Source: Halisarca cf. caerulea (lineage: Eukaryota > Porifera > Demospongiae > Chondrillida > Halisarcidae). Taken from it: a stretch of DNA of 64,000 nt. A model generated the notes under the pieces. That model was not told where the DNA came from. It did no database searches and saw only the letters and a program-made list of their open reading frames with translations. The stretch spans positions 634,512 through 698,511 of the forward strand of contig CAUJGJ010000016.1 in NCBI GenBank assembly GCA_963170055.1. Reading direction: 5' to 3'. Positions 30,944 to 46,270 of this stretch are shown in pieces (position 1 is the stretch's first letter; each line of letters opens with the position of its first letter). Position numbers and translations under genes: made by a program.

Positions 30944-33900
30944 CTAGCACCACGCACATTCCCAGTGGACACACATGACCTTTCTGAAGTGCTGTAGGCG
31001 TATTTGTGTAGTGTTGGATATGCTGGTGCTAATACCAATATTTGGCACTAGCTCCACGCACATTCCCAGTGGACACACATGACCTTTCTGAAGTGCTGTG
31101 GGCGAATTTGTGTAGTGTTGGATATGCTGGTGCAAATAACAATATTTGGCACTAGCTCCACGCACATTCCCAGTGGACACACATGACCTTTCTGAAGTGC
31201 TGTGGGCGTATTTGTGTAGTGTTGGATATGCTGGTGCTAATACAAGTATTTGGCACTAGCACCACGCACATTCCCAGTGGACACACATAAAGTTTCTGAA
31301 GAGCTGTGGGCGTATTTGTGTAGTGTTGGATATGCTGGTGCTAATACCAATATTTGGCACTAGCACCACGCACATTCCCAGTGGACACACATGAAGTTTC
31401 TGAAGTGCTGTGGGCGTATTTGTGTAGTGTTGGATATGCTGGTGCTAATACCAATATTTGGCACTAGCACCACGCACATTCCCAGTGGACATACATGACC
31501 TTTCTGAAGTAATGTGGGCGTATTTGTGTAGTGTTGGATATGCTGGTGCTAATACCAATATTTGGCACTAGCACCACGCACATTACCAGTGGACACACAT
31601 GAAGTTTCTGAAGTGCTGTGGCGTATTTGTGTAGTGTTGGATATGCTGGTGCTAATACCAATATTTGGCACTAGCACCACGCACATTCCCAGTGGAAACA
31701 CATGAAGTTTCTTAACTACTGTGGGCGTATGTGTAGTGTTGGATATGCTGGTGCTAATACCAATATTTGGCACTAGCACCACGCACATTCCCAGTGGACA
31801 CACATGAAGTTCATTAACTACTGTGGGCGTATTTTTGTAGTGTTGGATATGCTGGTGCTAATACCAATATTTGGCACTAGCACCACGCACATTCCCAGTG
31901 GACACACATGACCTTTCTGAAGTGCTGTGGGCGTATTTGTGTAGTGTTGGATATGCTGGTGCTAATACCAATATTTGGCACTAGGACCACGCGCATTCCC
32001 AGTGGACACACATGAAGTTTCTGAAGTGCTGTGGGCGTATTTGTGTAGTGTTGGATATGCTGGTGCTAATACCAATATTTGGCACTAGCACCACGCACAT
32101 TCTCAGTAGACACACATGAAGTTTCTGAAGTGCTGTGGGCGTACTTGTGTAGTGTTGGATATGCTGGTGTTAATACCAATATTTCGCACTAGCACCACGC
32201 ACATTCCCAGTGGACACACATGACCTTTCTGAAGTGCTGTAGGCGTATTTGTGTAGTGTTGGATATGCTGGTGCTAATACCAATATTTGGCACTAGCTCC
32301 ACGCACATTCCCAGTGGACACACATGACCTTTCTGAAGTGCTGTGGGCGAATTTGTGTAGTGTTGGATATGCTGGTGCAAATAACAATATTTGGCACTAG
32401 CTCCACGCACATTCCCAGTGGACACACATGACCTTTCTGAAGTGCTGTGGGCGTATTTGTGTAGTGTTGGATATGCTGGTGCTAATACAAGTATTTGGCA
32501 CTAGCACCACGCACATTCCCAGTGGACACACATAAAGTTTCTGAAGAGCTGTGGGCGTATTTGTGTAGTGTTGGATATGCTGGTGCTAATACCAATATTT
32601 GGCACTAGCACCACGCACATTCCCAGTGGACACACATGAAGTTTCTGAAGTGCTGTGGGCGTATTTGTGTAGTGTTGGATATGCTGGTGCTAATACCAAT
32701 ATTTGGCACTAGCACCACGCACATTCCCAGTGGACATACATGACCTTTCTGAAGTAATGTGGGCGTATTTGTGTAGTGTTGGATATGCTGGTGCAAATAC
32801 CAATATTTGGCACTAGCACCACGCACATTCCCAGTGGACACACATGAAGTTTCTGAAGTGCTGTGGCGTATTTGTGTAGTGTTGGATATGCTGGTGCTAA
32901 TACCAATATTTGGCACTAGCTCCACGCACATTCCCAGTGGACACACATGACCTTTCTGAAGTGCTGTGGGCGAATTTGTGTAGTGTTGGATATGCTGGTG
33001 CAAATAACAATATTTGGCACTAGCTCCACGCACATTCCCAGTGGACACACATGACCTTTCTGAAGTGCTGTGGGCGAATTTGTGTAGTGTTGGATATGCT
33101 GATGCAAATAACAATATTTGGCACTAGCTCCACGCACATTCCCAGTGGACACACATGACCTTTCTGAAGTGCTGTGGGCGTATTTGTGTAGTGTTGGATA
33201 TGCTGGTGCTAATACAAGTATTTGGCACTAGCACCACGCACATTCCCAGTGGACACACATAAAGTTTCTGAAGAGCTGTGGGCGTATTTGTGTAGTGTTG
33301 GATATGCTGGTGCTAATACCAATATTTGGCACTAGCACCACGCACATTCCCAGTGGACACACATGAAGTTTCTGAAGTGCTGTGGGCGTATTTGTGTAGT
33401 GTTGGATATGCTGGTGCTAATACCAATATTTGGCACTAGCACCACGCACATTCCCAGTGGACATACATGACCTTTCTGAAGTAATGTGGGCGTATTTGTG
33501 TAGTGTTGGATATGCTGGTGCAAATACCAATATTTGGCACTAGCACCACGCACATTCCCAGTGGACACACATGAAGTTTCTGAAGTGCTGTGGCGTATTT
33601 GTGTAGTGTTGGATATGCTGGTGCTAATACCAATATTTGGCACTAGCACCACGCACATTCCCAGTGGAAACACATGAAGTTTCTTAACTACTGTGGGCGT
33701 ATGTGTAGTGTTGGATATGCTGGTGCTAATACCAATATTTGGCACTAGCACCACGCACATTCCCAGTGCACACATGAAGTTCATTAACTACTGTGGGCGT
33801 ATTTTTGTAGTGTTGGATATGCTGGTGCTAATACCAATATTTGGCACTAGCACCACGCACATTCCCAGTGGACACACATGACCTTTCTGAAGTGCTGTGG

Positions 33901-35570
33901 GCGTATTTGTGTAGTGTTGGATATGCTGGTGCTAATACCAATATTTGGCACTAGGACCACGCGCATTCCCAGTGGACACACATGAAGTTTCTGAAGTGCT
34001 GTGGGCGTATTTGTGTAGTGTTGGATATGCTGGTGCTAATACCAATATTTGGCACTAGCACCACGCACATTCCCAGTAGACACACATGAAGTTTCTGAAG
34101 TGCTGTGGGCGTACTTGTGTAGTGTTGGATATGCTGGTGTTAATACCAATATTTGGCACTAGCACCACGCACATTCCCAGTGGACACACATGACCTTTCT
34201 GAAGTGCTGTAGGCGTATTTGTGTAGTGTTGGATATGCTGGTGCTAATACCAATATTTGGCACTAGCTCCACGCACATTCCCAGTGGACACACATGACCT
34301 TTCTGAAGTGCTGTGGGCGAATTTGTGTAGTGTTGGATATGCTGGTGCAAATAACAATATTTGGCACTAGCTCCACGCACATTCCCAGTGGACACACATG
34401 ACCTTTCTGAAGTGCTGTGGGCGTATTTGTGTAGTGTTGGATATGCTGGTGCTAATACAAGTATTTTGCACTAGCACCACGCACATTCCCAGTGGACACA
34501 CATAAAGTTTCTGAAGAGCTGTGGGCGTATTTGTGTAGTGTTGGATATGCTGGTGCTAATACCAATATTTGGCACTAGCACCACGCACATTCCCAGTGGA
34601 CACACATGAAGTTTCTGAAGTGCTGTGGGCGTATTTGTGTAGTGTTGGATATGCTGGTGCTAATACCAATATTTGGCACTAGCACCACGCACATTCCCAG
34701 TGGACATACATGACCTTTCTGAAGTAATGTGGGCGTATTTGTGTAGTGTTGGATATGCTGGTGCAAATACAAATATTTGGCACTAGCACCACGCACATTC
34801 CCAGTGGACACACATGAAGTTTCTGAAGTGCTGTGGCGTATTTGTGTAGTGTTGGATATGCTGGTGCTAATACCAATATTTGGCACTAGCACCACGCACA
34901 TTCCCAGTGGAAACACATGAAGTTTCTTAACTACTGTGGGCGTATGTGTAGTGTTGGATATGCTGGTGCTAATACCAATATTTGGCACTAGCACCACGCA
35001 CATTCCCAGTGGACACACATGAAGTTCATTAACTACTGTGGGCGTATTTTTGTAGTGTTGGATATGCTGGTGCTAATACCAATATTTGGCACTAGCACCA
35101 CGCACATTCCCAGTGGACACACATGACCTTTCTGAAGTGCTGTGGGCGTATTTGTGTAGTGTTGGATATGCTGGTGCTAATACCAATATTTGGCACTAGG
35201 ACCACGCGCATTCCCAGTGGACACACATGAAGTTTCTGAAGTGCTGTGGGCGTATTTGTGTAGTGTTGGATATGCTGGTGCTAATACCAATATTTGGCAC
35301 TAGCACCACGCACATTCCCAGTAGACACACATGAAGTTTCTGAAGTGCTGTGGGCGTACTTGTGTAGTGTTGGATATGCTGGTGTTAATACCAATATTTG
35401 GCACTAGCACCACGCACATTCCCAGTGGACACACATGACCTTTCTGAAGTACTGTAGGCGTATTTGTGTAGTGTTGGATATGCTGGTGCTAATACCAATA
35501 TTTGGCACTAGCTCCACGCACATTCCCAGTGGACACACATGACCTTTCTGAAGTGCTGTGGGCGAAATTT
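30944..35570. repeat. Higher-order repeat tagged by 1- and 2-bp deletion monomers
   Basis: Copies of a multi-monomer unit begin near 30944, 32189 and 34159. They contain a monomer with GTGCTGTGGCGTATT (one G lost) and another with GGGCGTATGTGTAG (two T lost). The spacings, 1245 and 1970 bp, equal 12 and 19 monomers minus the deletions crossed. One copy also has CCCAGTGCACACATG (2 bp lost, near 33768). The same tagged unit returns at about 40850-43440. The shared deletions are identity-by-descent markers for the block. Confidence 0.78.
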
Positions 35571-36689
35571 TGTAGTGTTGGATATGCTGGTGCTAATACC
35601 AATATTTGGCACTAGCACCACGCACATTCCCAGTGGACACACATGACCTTTCCGAAGTGCTGTGGGCGTATTTGTGTAGTGTTGGATATGCTGGTGCTAA
35701 TACCAATATTTGGCACTAGCACCACGCACATTCCCAGTAGACACACATGAAGTTTCTGAAGTGCTGTGGGCGTACTTGTGTAGTGTTGGATATGCTGGTG
35801 TTAATACCAATATTTGGCACTAGCACCACGCACATTCCCAGTGGACACACATTACCTTTCTGAAGTGCTGTGGGCGTATTTGTGTAGTGTTGGATATGCT
35901 GGTGCTAATACCAATATTTGGCACTAGGACCACGCGCATTCCCAGTGGACACACATGAAGTTTCTGAAGTGCTGTGGGCGTATTTGTGTAGTGTTGGATA
36001 TGCTGGTGCTAATACCAATATTTGGCACTAGCACCACGCACATTCCCAGTACACACACATGAAGTTTCTGAAGTGCTGTGGGCGTACTTGTGTAGTGTTG
36101 GATATGCTGGTGTTAATACCAATATTTGGCACTAGCACCACGCACATTCCCAGTGGACACACATGACCTTTCTGAAGTGCTGTAGGCGTATTTGTGTAGT
36201 GTTGGATATGCTGGTGCTAATACCAATATTTGGCACTAGCTCCACGCACATTCCCAGTGGACACACATGACCTTTCTGAAGTGCTGTGGGCGAATTTTTG
36301 TAGTGTTGGATATGCTGGTGCTAATACCAATATTTGGCACTAGCACCACGCACATTCCCAGTGGACACACATGACCTTTCCGAAGTGCTGTGGGCGTATT
36401 TGTGTAGTGTTGGATATGCTGGTGCTAATACTAATATTTGGCACTAGCACCACGCACATTCCCTGTGGACACACATAAAGTTTCTGAAGTGCTGTGGGCG
36501 TATTTGTGTAGTGTTGGATATGCTGGTGCTAATACCAATATTTGGCACTAGCACCACGCACATTCCCAGTGGACACACATGAAGTTTCTGAAGTGCTGTG
36601 GGCGTATTTGTGTAGTGTTGGATATGCTGGTGCTAATACCAATATTTGGCACTAGCACCACGCACATTCCCAGTAGACACACATGAAGT

Positions 36690-39600
36690 TTCTGAAGTGC
36701 TGTGGGCATACTTGTGTAGTATTTGATATGCTGGTGCTAATACCAATATTTGGCACTAGCACCACGCACATTCCCAGTGGACACACATGAAGTTTCTGAA
36801 GCGCTGTGGGCGTATTTGTGTAGTGTTGGATATGCTGGTGCTAATACCAATATTTGGAACTAGCACCACGCACATTCCCAGTGGACACACATGACCTTTC
36901 TGAAGTGCTGTGGGCGTATATGTGTAGTGTTGGATATGCTGGTGATAATACCAATATTTGGCACTTGCACCACGCACACTCCCAGTGGACACACGTGAAG
37001 TTTCTGAAGTGCTGTGGGCGTACTTGTGTAGTGTTTGATATGCTGGTGCTAATACCAATATTTAACACTAGCACCACGCACATTCCCAGTGGACACACAT
37101 GACCTTTCTGAAGTGCTGTGGGCGTATTTGTGTAGTGTTGGATATGCTGGTGCTAATACCAACATTTGGCACTAGCACCACGCACATTCCCAGTGGAAAC
37201 ACATGAAGTTTCTTAACTACTGCGGGCGTATTTGTGTAGTGTTGGATATGCTGGTGCTAATACCAATATTTGGCACTAGCACCACGTACATTCCCAGTGG
37301 ACACACATGACCTTTCTGAAGTGCTGTGGGCGTATTTGTGTAGTGTTGGATGTGCTGGTGCTAAGAACAATATTTGGCACTAGCACCACGCAAATTCCCA
37401 GTGGACAGACATGACCTTTCTGAAGTGCTGTGGGCGTATTTGTGTAGTGTTGGATATGCTGGTGCTAATACCAACATTTAGCACTAGCACCACGCACATT
37501 CCCAGTGGAAACACATGAAGTTTCTTAACTACTGTGGGCGTATTTGTGTCGTGTTGGATATGCCGGTGCTAATACCAATATTTGGCACTAGCACCACGAA
37601 CATTCCCAGTGGACACACATGACCTTTCTGAAGTGCTGTGGGCGTATTTGTGTAGTGTTGGATATGCTGGTGCTAATACCAATATTTGGCAAGAGCACCA
37701 CGCAAATTCCCTGTGGACAGACATGACCTTTCTGAAGTGCTGTGGGCTTATTTGTGTAGTTTTGGATATGCTGGTGCTAATACCAATATTTGGCACTAGC
37801 ACCACGCACATTCCCAGTGGACACACATGAAGTTTCTGAAGTGCTGTGGGCGTATTTGTGTAGTGTTGGATATGCTGGTGCTAATACCAATATTTGGCAA
37901 TAGCACCACGCACATTCCCAGTGGACACACATGAAGTTTCTTAACTACTGTGGGCGTATTTGTGTAATGTTGGATATGCTGGTGCTAATACCAATATTTG
38001 GCACTAGCACCACGCACATTCCCAGTGGACACACAGTAAGTTTCTGAAGTGCTGTGGGCGTACTTGTGTAGTATTTGATATGCTGGTGCTAATACCAATA
38101 TTTGGCACTAGCACCACGCACATTCCCAGTGGACACACATGAAGTTTCTGAAGTGCTGTGGGCGTATTTGTGTAGTGTTGGATATGCTGGTGCTAATACC
38201 AATATTTGGAACTAGCACCACGCACATTCCCAGTGGACACACATGACCTTTCTGAAGTGCTGTGGGCGTATATGTGTAGTGTTGGATATGCTGGTGATAA
38301 TACCAATATTTGGCACTTGCACCACGCACACTCCCAGTGGACACACGTGAAGTTTCTGAAGTGCTGTGGGCGTACTTGTGTAGTGTTTGATATGCTGGTG
38401 CTAATACCAATATTTAACACTAGCACCACGCACATTCCCAGTGGACACACATGACCTTTCTGAAGTGCTGTGGGCGTATTTGTGTAGTGTTGGATATGCT
38501 GGTGCTAATACCAACATTTGGCACTAGCACCACGCACATTCCCAGTGGAAACACATGAAGTTTCTTAACTACTGCGGGCGTATTTGTGTAGTGTTGGATA
38601 TGCTGGTGCTAATACCAATATTTGGCACTAGCACCACGTACATTCCCAGTGGACACACATGACCTTTCTGAAGTGCTGTGGGCGTATTTGTGTAGTGTTG
38701 GATATGCTGGTGCTAAGAACAATATTTGGCACTAGCACCACGCAAATTCCCAGTGGACAGACATGACCTTTCTGAAGTGCTGTGGGCGTATTTGTGTAGT
38801 GTTGGATATGCTGGTGCTAATACCAACATTTAGCACTAGCACCACGCACATTCCCAGTGGAAACACATGAAGTTTCTTAACTACTGTGGGCGTATTTGTG
38901 TCGTGTTGGATATGCTGGTGCTAATACCAATATTTGGCACTAGCACCACGAACATTCCCAGTGGACACACATGACCTTTCTGAAGTGCTGTGGGCGTATT
39001 TGTGTAGTGTTGGATATGCTGGTGCTAATACCAATATTTGGCAAGAGCACCACGCAAATTCCCTGTGGACAGACATGACCTTTCTGAAGTGCTGTGGGCT
39101 TATTTGTGTAGTTTTGGATATGCTGGTGCTAATACCAATATTTGGCACTAGCACCACGCACATTCCCAGTGGACACACATGAAGTTTCTGAAGTGCTGTG
39201 GGCGTATTTGTGTAGTGTTGGATATGCTGGTGCTAATACCAATATTTGGCAATAGCACCACGCACATTCCCAGTGGACACACATGAAGTTTCTTAACTAC
39301 TGTGGGCGTATTTGTGTAATGTTGGATATGCTGGTGCTAATACCAATATTTGGCACTAGCACCACGCACATTCCCAGTGGACACACAGTAAGTTTCTGAA
39401 GTGCTGTGGGCGTATTTGTGTAGTGTTGGATATGCTGGTGCTAATACCAATATTTAGCACTAGCACCACGCACATTCCCAGTAGACACACATGAAGTTTC
39501 TGAAGTGCTGTGGGCGTACTTGTGTAGTATTTGATATGCTGGTGCTAATACCAATATTTGGCACTAGCACCACGCACATTCCCAGTGGACACACATGAAG

Positions 39601-40850
39601 TTTCTGAAGTGCTGTGGGCGTATTTGTGTAGTGTTGGATATGCTGGTGCTAATACCAATATTTGGAACTAGCACCACGCACATTCCCAGTGGACACACAT
39701 GACCTTTCTGAAGTGCTGTGGGCGTATATGTGTAGTGTTGGATATGCTGGTGATAATACCAATATTTGGCACTTGCACCACGCACACTCCCAGTGGACAC
39801 ACATGAAGTTTCTGAAGTGCTGTGGGCGTACTTGTGTAGTGTTTGATATGCTGGTGCTAATACCAATATTTAGCACTAGCACCACGCACATTCCCAGTGG
39901 ACACACATGACCTTTCTGAAGTGCTGTGGGCGTATTTGTGTAGTGTTGGATATGCTGGTGCTAATACCAACATTTGGCACTAGCACCACGCACATTCCCA
40001 GTGGAAACACATGAAGTTTCTTAACTACTGTGGGCGTATTTGTGTAGTGTTGGATATGCTGGTGCTAATACCAATATTTGGCACTAGCACCACGTACATT
40101 CCCAGTGGACACACATGACCTTTCTGAAGTGCTGTGGGCGTATTTGTGTAGTGTTGGATATGCTGGTGCTAATACCAACATTTGGCACTAGCACCACGCA
40201 CATTCCCAGTGGAAACACATGAAGTTTCTTAACTACTGCGGGCGTATTTGTGTAGTGTTGGATATGCTGGTGCTAATACCAATATTTGGCACTAGCACCA
40301 CGTACATTCCCAGTGGACACACATGACCTTTCTGAAGTGCTGTGGGCGTATTTGTGTAGTGTTGGATATGCTGGTGCTAAGAACAATATTTGGCACTAGC
40401 ACCACGCAAATTGCCAGTGGACAGACATGACCTTTCTGAAGTGCTGTGGGCGTATTTGTGTAGTGTTGGATATGCTGGTGCTAATACCAACATTTAGCAC
40501 TAGCACCACGCACATTCCCAGTGGAAACACATGAAGTTTCTTAACTACTGTGGGCGTATTTGTGTCGTATTGGATATGCTGGTGCTAATACCAATATTTG
40601 GCACTAGCACCACGAACATTCCCAGTGGACACACATGACCTTTCTGAAGTGCTGTGGGCGTATTTGTGTAGTGTTGGATATGCTGGTGCTAATACCAATA
40701 TTTGGCAAGAGCACCACGCAAATTCCCTGTGGACAGACATGACCTTTCTGAAGTGCTGTGGGCTTATTTGTGTAGTTTTGGATATGCTGGTGCTAATACC
40801 AATATTTGGCACTAGCACCACGCACATTCCCAGTGGACACACATGAAGTT
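36690..40850. repeat. 13- to 16-monomer higher-order repeat, first group
   Basis: Unit landmarks fall at 36854, 38206 and 39662, spaced 1352 and 1456 bp (13 and 14 monomers). The unit contains GTGATAATACC, GCACACTCCC, GTGTCGT, GGCAAGAGCACC and GGGCTTATTTG monomers in fixed order. In the third copy the distance between two internal landmarks is 936 bp instead of 728, so two monomers (208 bp) are extra around 39960-40330. Two further copies lie at 43600-46270. Confidence 0.78.
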
Positions 40851-43440
40851 TCTGAAGTGCTGTGGGCGTATTTGTGTAGTGTTGGATATGCTGGTGCTAA
40901 TACCAATATTTGGCACTAGCACCACGCACATTCCCAGTGGAAACACATGAAGTTTCTTAACTACTGTGGGCGTATGTGTAGTGTTGGATATGCTGGTGCT
41001 AATACCAATATTTGGCACTAGCACCACGCACATTCCCAGTGGACACACATGAAGTTCATTAACTACTGTGGGCGTATTTTTGTAGTGTTGGATATGCTGG
41101 TGCTAATACCAATATTTGGCACTAGCACCACGCACATTCCCAGTGGACACACATGACCTTTCTGAAGTGCTGTGGGCGTATTTGTGTAGTGTTGGATATG
41201 CTGGTGCTAATACCAATATTTGGCACTAGGACCACGCGCATTCCCAGTGGACACACATGAAGTTTCTGAAGTGCTGTGGGCGTATTTGTGTAGTGTTGGA
41301 TATGCTGGTGCTAATACCAATATTTGGCACTAGCACCACGCACATTCCCAGTAGACACACATGAAGTTTCTGAAGTGCTGTGGGCGTACTTGTGTAGTGT
41401 TGGATATGCTGGTGTTAATACCAATATTTGGCACTAGCACCACGCACATTCCCAGTGGACACACATGACCTTTCTGAAGTACTGTAGGCGTATTTGTGTA
41501 GTGTTGGATATGCTGGTGCTAATACCAATATTTGGCACTAGCTCCACGCACATTCCCAGTGGACACACATGACCTTTCTGAAGTGCTGTGGGCGAATTTT
41601 TGTAGTGTTGGATATGCTGGTGCTAATACCAATATTTGGCACTAGCACCACGCACATTCCCAGTGGACACACATGACCTTTCCGAAGTGCTGTGGGCGTA
41701 TTTGTGTAGTGTTGGATATGCTGGTGCTAATACCAATATTTGGCACTAGCACCACGCACATTCCCAGTAGACACACATGAAGTTTCTGAAGTGCTGTGGG
41801 CGTACTTGTGTAGTGTTGGATATGCTGGTGTTAATACCAATATTTGGCACTAGCACCACGCACATTCCCAGTGGACACACATGACCTTTCTGAAGTGCTG
41901 TAGGCGTATTTGTGTAGTGTTGGATATGCTGGTGCTAATACCAATATTTGGCACTAGCTCCACGCACATTCCCAGTGGACACACATGACCTTTCTGAAGT
42001 GCTGTGGGCGAATTTGTGTAGTGTTGGATATGCTGGTGCAAATATCAATATTTGGCACTAGCTCCACGCACATTCCCAGTGGACACACATGACCTTTCTG
42101 AAGTGCTGTGGGCGTATTTGTGTAGTGTTGGATATGCTGGTGCTAATACAAGTATTTGGCACTAGCACCACGCACATTCCCAGTGGACACACATAAAGTT
42201 TCTGAAGAGCTGTGGGCGTATTTGTGTAGTGTTGGATATGCTGGTGCTAATACCAATATTTGGCACTAGCACCACGCACATTCCCAGTGGACACACATGA
42301 AGTTTCTGAAGTGCTGTGGGCGTATTTGTGTAGTGTTTGATATGCTGGTGCTAATACCAATATTTGGCACTAGCACCACGCACATTCCCAGTGGACATAC
42401 ATGACCTTTCTGAAGTAATGTGGGCGTATTTGTGTAGTGTTGGATATGCTGGTGCAAATACCAATATTTGGCACTAGCACCACGCACATTCCCAGTGGAC
42501 ACACATGAAGTTTCTGAAGTGCTGTGGCGTATTTGTGTAGTGTTGGATATGCTGGTGCTAATACCAATATTTGGCACTAGCACCACGCACATTCCCAGTG
42601 GAAACACATGAAGTTTCTTAACTACTGTGGGCGTATGTGTAGTGTTGGATATGCTGGTGCTAATACCAATATTTGGCACTAGCACCACGCACATTCCCAG
42701 TGGACACACATGAAGTTCATTAACTACTGTGGGCGTATTTTTGTAGTGTTGGATATGCTGGTGCTAATACCAATATTTGGCACTAGCACCACGCACATTC
42801 CCAGTGGACACACATGACCTTTCTGAAGTGCTGTGGGCGTATTTGTGTAGTGTTGGATATGCTGGTGCTAATACCAATATTTGGCACTAGGACCACGCGC
42901 ATTCCCAGTGGACACACATGAAGTTTCTGAAGTGCTGTGGGCGTATTTGTGTAGTGTTGGATATGCTGGTGCTAATACCAATATTTGGCACTAGCACCAC
43001 GCACATTCCCAGTAGACACACATGAAGTTTCTGAAGTGCTGTGGGCGTACTTGTGTAGTGTTGGATATGCTGGTGTTAATACCAATATTTGGCACTAGCA
43101 CCACGCACATTCCCAGTGGACACACATGACCTTTCTGAAGTGCTGTAGGCGTATTTGTGTAGTGTTGGATATGCTGGTGCTAATACCAATATTTGGCACT
43201 AGCTCCACGCACATTCCCAGTGGACACACATGACCTTTCTGAAGTGCTGTGGGCGAATTTTTGTAGTGTTGGATATGCTGGTGCTAATACCAATATTTGG
43301 CACTAGCACCACGCACATTCCCAGTGGACACACATGACCTTTCCGAAGTGCTGTGGGCGTATTTGTGTAGTGTTGGATATGCTGGTGCTAATACCAATAT
43401 TTGGCACTAGCACCACGCACATTCCCTGTGGACACACATA
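40850..43440. repeat. Deletion-tagged higher-order repeat, second group
   Basis: The monomers with GGGCGTATGTGTAG (near 40975 and 42636) and GTGGCGTATT (near 42525) recur here, 7691 bp from their counterparts at 34159-35000 (74 monomers minus 5 bp). The block therefore alternates along the array with the 13/14-monomer unit. Confidence 0.72.
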
Positions 43441-43599
43441 AAGTTTCTGAAGTGCTGTGGGCGTATTTGTGTAGTGTTGGATATGCTGGTGCTAATACCA
43501 ATATTTGGCACTAGCACCACGCACATTCCCAGTGGACACACATGAAGTTTCTGAAGTGCTGTGGGCGTATTTGTGTAGTGTTGGATATGCTGGTGCTAA

Positions 43600-46270
43600 T
43601 ACCAATATTTGGCACTAGCACCACGCACATTCCCAGTAGACACACATGAAGTTTCTGAAGTGCTGTGGGCGTACTTGTGTAGTATTTGATATGCTGGTGC
43701 TAATACCAATATTTGGCACTAGCACCACGCACATTCCCAGTGGACACACATGAAGTTTCTGAAGTGCTGTGGGCGTATTTGTGTAGTGTTGGATATGCTG
43801 GTGCTAATACCAATATTTGGAACTAGCACCACGCACATTCCCAGTGGACACACATGACCTTTCTGAAGTGCTGTGGGCGTATATGTGTAGTGTTGGATAT
43901 GCTGGTGATAATACCAATATTTGGCACTTGCACCACGCACACTCCCAGTGGACACACATGAAGTTTCTGAAGTGCTGTGGGCGTACTTGTGTAGTGTTTG
44001 ATATGCTGGTGCTAATACCAATATTTAGCACTAGCACCACGCACATTCCCAGTGGACACACATGACCTTTCTGAAGTGCTGTGGGCGTATTTGTGTAGTG
44101 TTGGATATGCTGGTGCTAATACCAACATTTGGCACTAGCACCACGCACATTCCCAGTGGAAACACATGAAGTTTCTTAACTACTGCGGGCGTATTTGTGT
44201 AGTGTTGGATATGCTGGTGCTAATACCAATATTTGGCACTAGCACCACGTACATTCCCAGTGGACACACATGACCTTTCTGAAGTGCTGTGGGCGTATTT
44301 GTGTAGTGTTGGATATGCTGGTGCTAAGAACAATATTTGGCACTAGCACCACGCAAATTCCCAGTGGACAGACATGACCTTTCTGAAGTGCTGTGGGCGT
44401 ATTTGTGTAGTGTTGGATATGCTGGTGCTAATACCAACATTTAGCACTAGCACCATGCACATTCCCAGTGGAAACACATGAAGTTTCTTAACTACTGTGG
44501 GCGTATTTGTGTCGTGTTGGATATGCTGGTGCTAATACCAATATTTGGCACTAGCACCACGAACATTCCCAGTGGACACACATGACCTTTCTGAAGTGCT
44601 GTGGGCGTATTTGTGTAGTGTTGGATATGCTGGTGCTAATACCAATATTTGGCAAGAGCACCACGCAAATTCCCTGTGGACAGACATGACCTTTCTGAAG
44701 TGCTGTGGGCTTATTTGTGTAGTTTTGGATATGCTGGTGCTAATACCAATATTTGGCACTAGCACCACGCACATTCCCAGTGGACACACATGAAGTTTCT
44801 GAAGTGCTGTGGGCGTATTTGTGTAGTGTTGGATATGCTGGTGCTAATACCAATATTTGGCAATAGCACCACGCACATTCCCAGTGGACACACATGAAGT
44901 TTCTTAACTACTGTGGGCGTATTTGTGTAATGTTGGATATGCTGGTGCTAATACCAATATTTGGCACTAGCACCACGCACATTCCCAGTGGACACACAGT
45001 AAGTTTCTGAAGTGCTGTGGGCGTATTTGTGTAGTGTTGGATATGCTGGTGCTAATACCAATATTTAGCACTAGCACCACGCACATTCCCAGTAGACACA
45101 CATGAAGTTTCTGAAGTGCTGTGGGCGTACTTGTGTAGTATTTGATATGCTGGTGCTAATACCAATATTTGGCACTAGCACCACGCACATTCCCAGTGGA
45201 CACACATGAAGTTTCTGAAGTGCTGTGGGCGTATTTGTGTAGTGTTGGATATGCTGGTGCTAATACCAATATTTGGAACTAGCACCACGCACATTCCCAG
45301 TGGACACACATGACCTTTCTGAAGTGCTGTGGGCGTATATGTGTAGTGTTGGATATGCTGGTGATAATACCAATATTTGGCACTTGCACCACGCACACTC
45401 CCAGTGGACACACATGAAGTTTCTGAAGTGCTGTGGGCGTACTTGTGTAGTGTTTGATATGCTGGTGCTAATACCAATATTTAGCACTAGCACCACGCAC
45501 ATTCCCAGTGGACACACATGACCTTTCTGAAGTGCTGTGGGCGTATTTGTGTAGTGTTGGATATGCTGGTGCTAATACCAACATTTGGCACTAGCACCAC
45601 GCACATTCCAAGTGGAAACACATGAAGTTTCTTAACTACTGTGGGCGTATTTGTGTAGTGTTGGATATGCTGGTGCTAATACCAATATTTGGCACTAGCA
45701 CCACGTACATTCCCAGTGGACACACATGACCTTTCTGAAGTGCTGTGGGCGTATTTGTGTAGTGTTGGATATGCTGGTGCTAAGAACAATATTTGGCACT
45801 AGCACCACGCAAATTCCCAGTGGACAGACATGACCTTTCTGAAGTGCTGTGGGCGTATTTGTGTAGTGTTGGATATGCTGGTGCTAATACCAACATTTAG
45901 CACTAGCACCACGCACATTCCCAGTGGAAACACATGAAGTTTCTTAACTACTGTGGGCGTATTTGTGTCGTGTTGGATATGCTGGTGCTAATACCAATAT
46001 TTGGCACTAGCACCACGAACATTCCCAGTGGACACACATGACCTTTCTGAAGTGCTGTGGGCGTATTTGTGTAGTGTTGGATATGCTGGTGCTAATACCA
46101 ATATTTGGCAAGAGCACCACGCAAATTCCCTGTGGACAGACATGACCTTTCTGAAGTGCTGTGGGCTTATTTGTGTAGTTTTGGATATGCTGGTGCTAAT
46201 ACCAATATTTGGCACTAGCACCACGCACATTCCCAGTGGACACACATGAAGTTTCTGAAGTGCTGTGGGC
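43600..46270. repeat. 14-monomer higher-order repeat, second group
   Basis: Landmarks at 43817 and 45273 (1456 bp, 14 monomers) and at 44545 and 46001 (1456 bp) match the units at 36690-40850. Internal landmark spacing is 728 bp in both copies, without the 208-bp expansion. Confidence 0.75.

Noticed and set aside
32605..33114. 169-codon open frame on the minus strand, the longest in the satellite, and dozens of related frames of 60-150 codons on both strands.
   Set aside because: They are the 104-bp repeat read through successive frames; length depends on where the indels fall. The same peptide segments appear in many frames, starts are often non-ATG, and there are no domains or independent gene signals.
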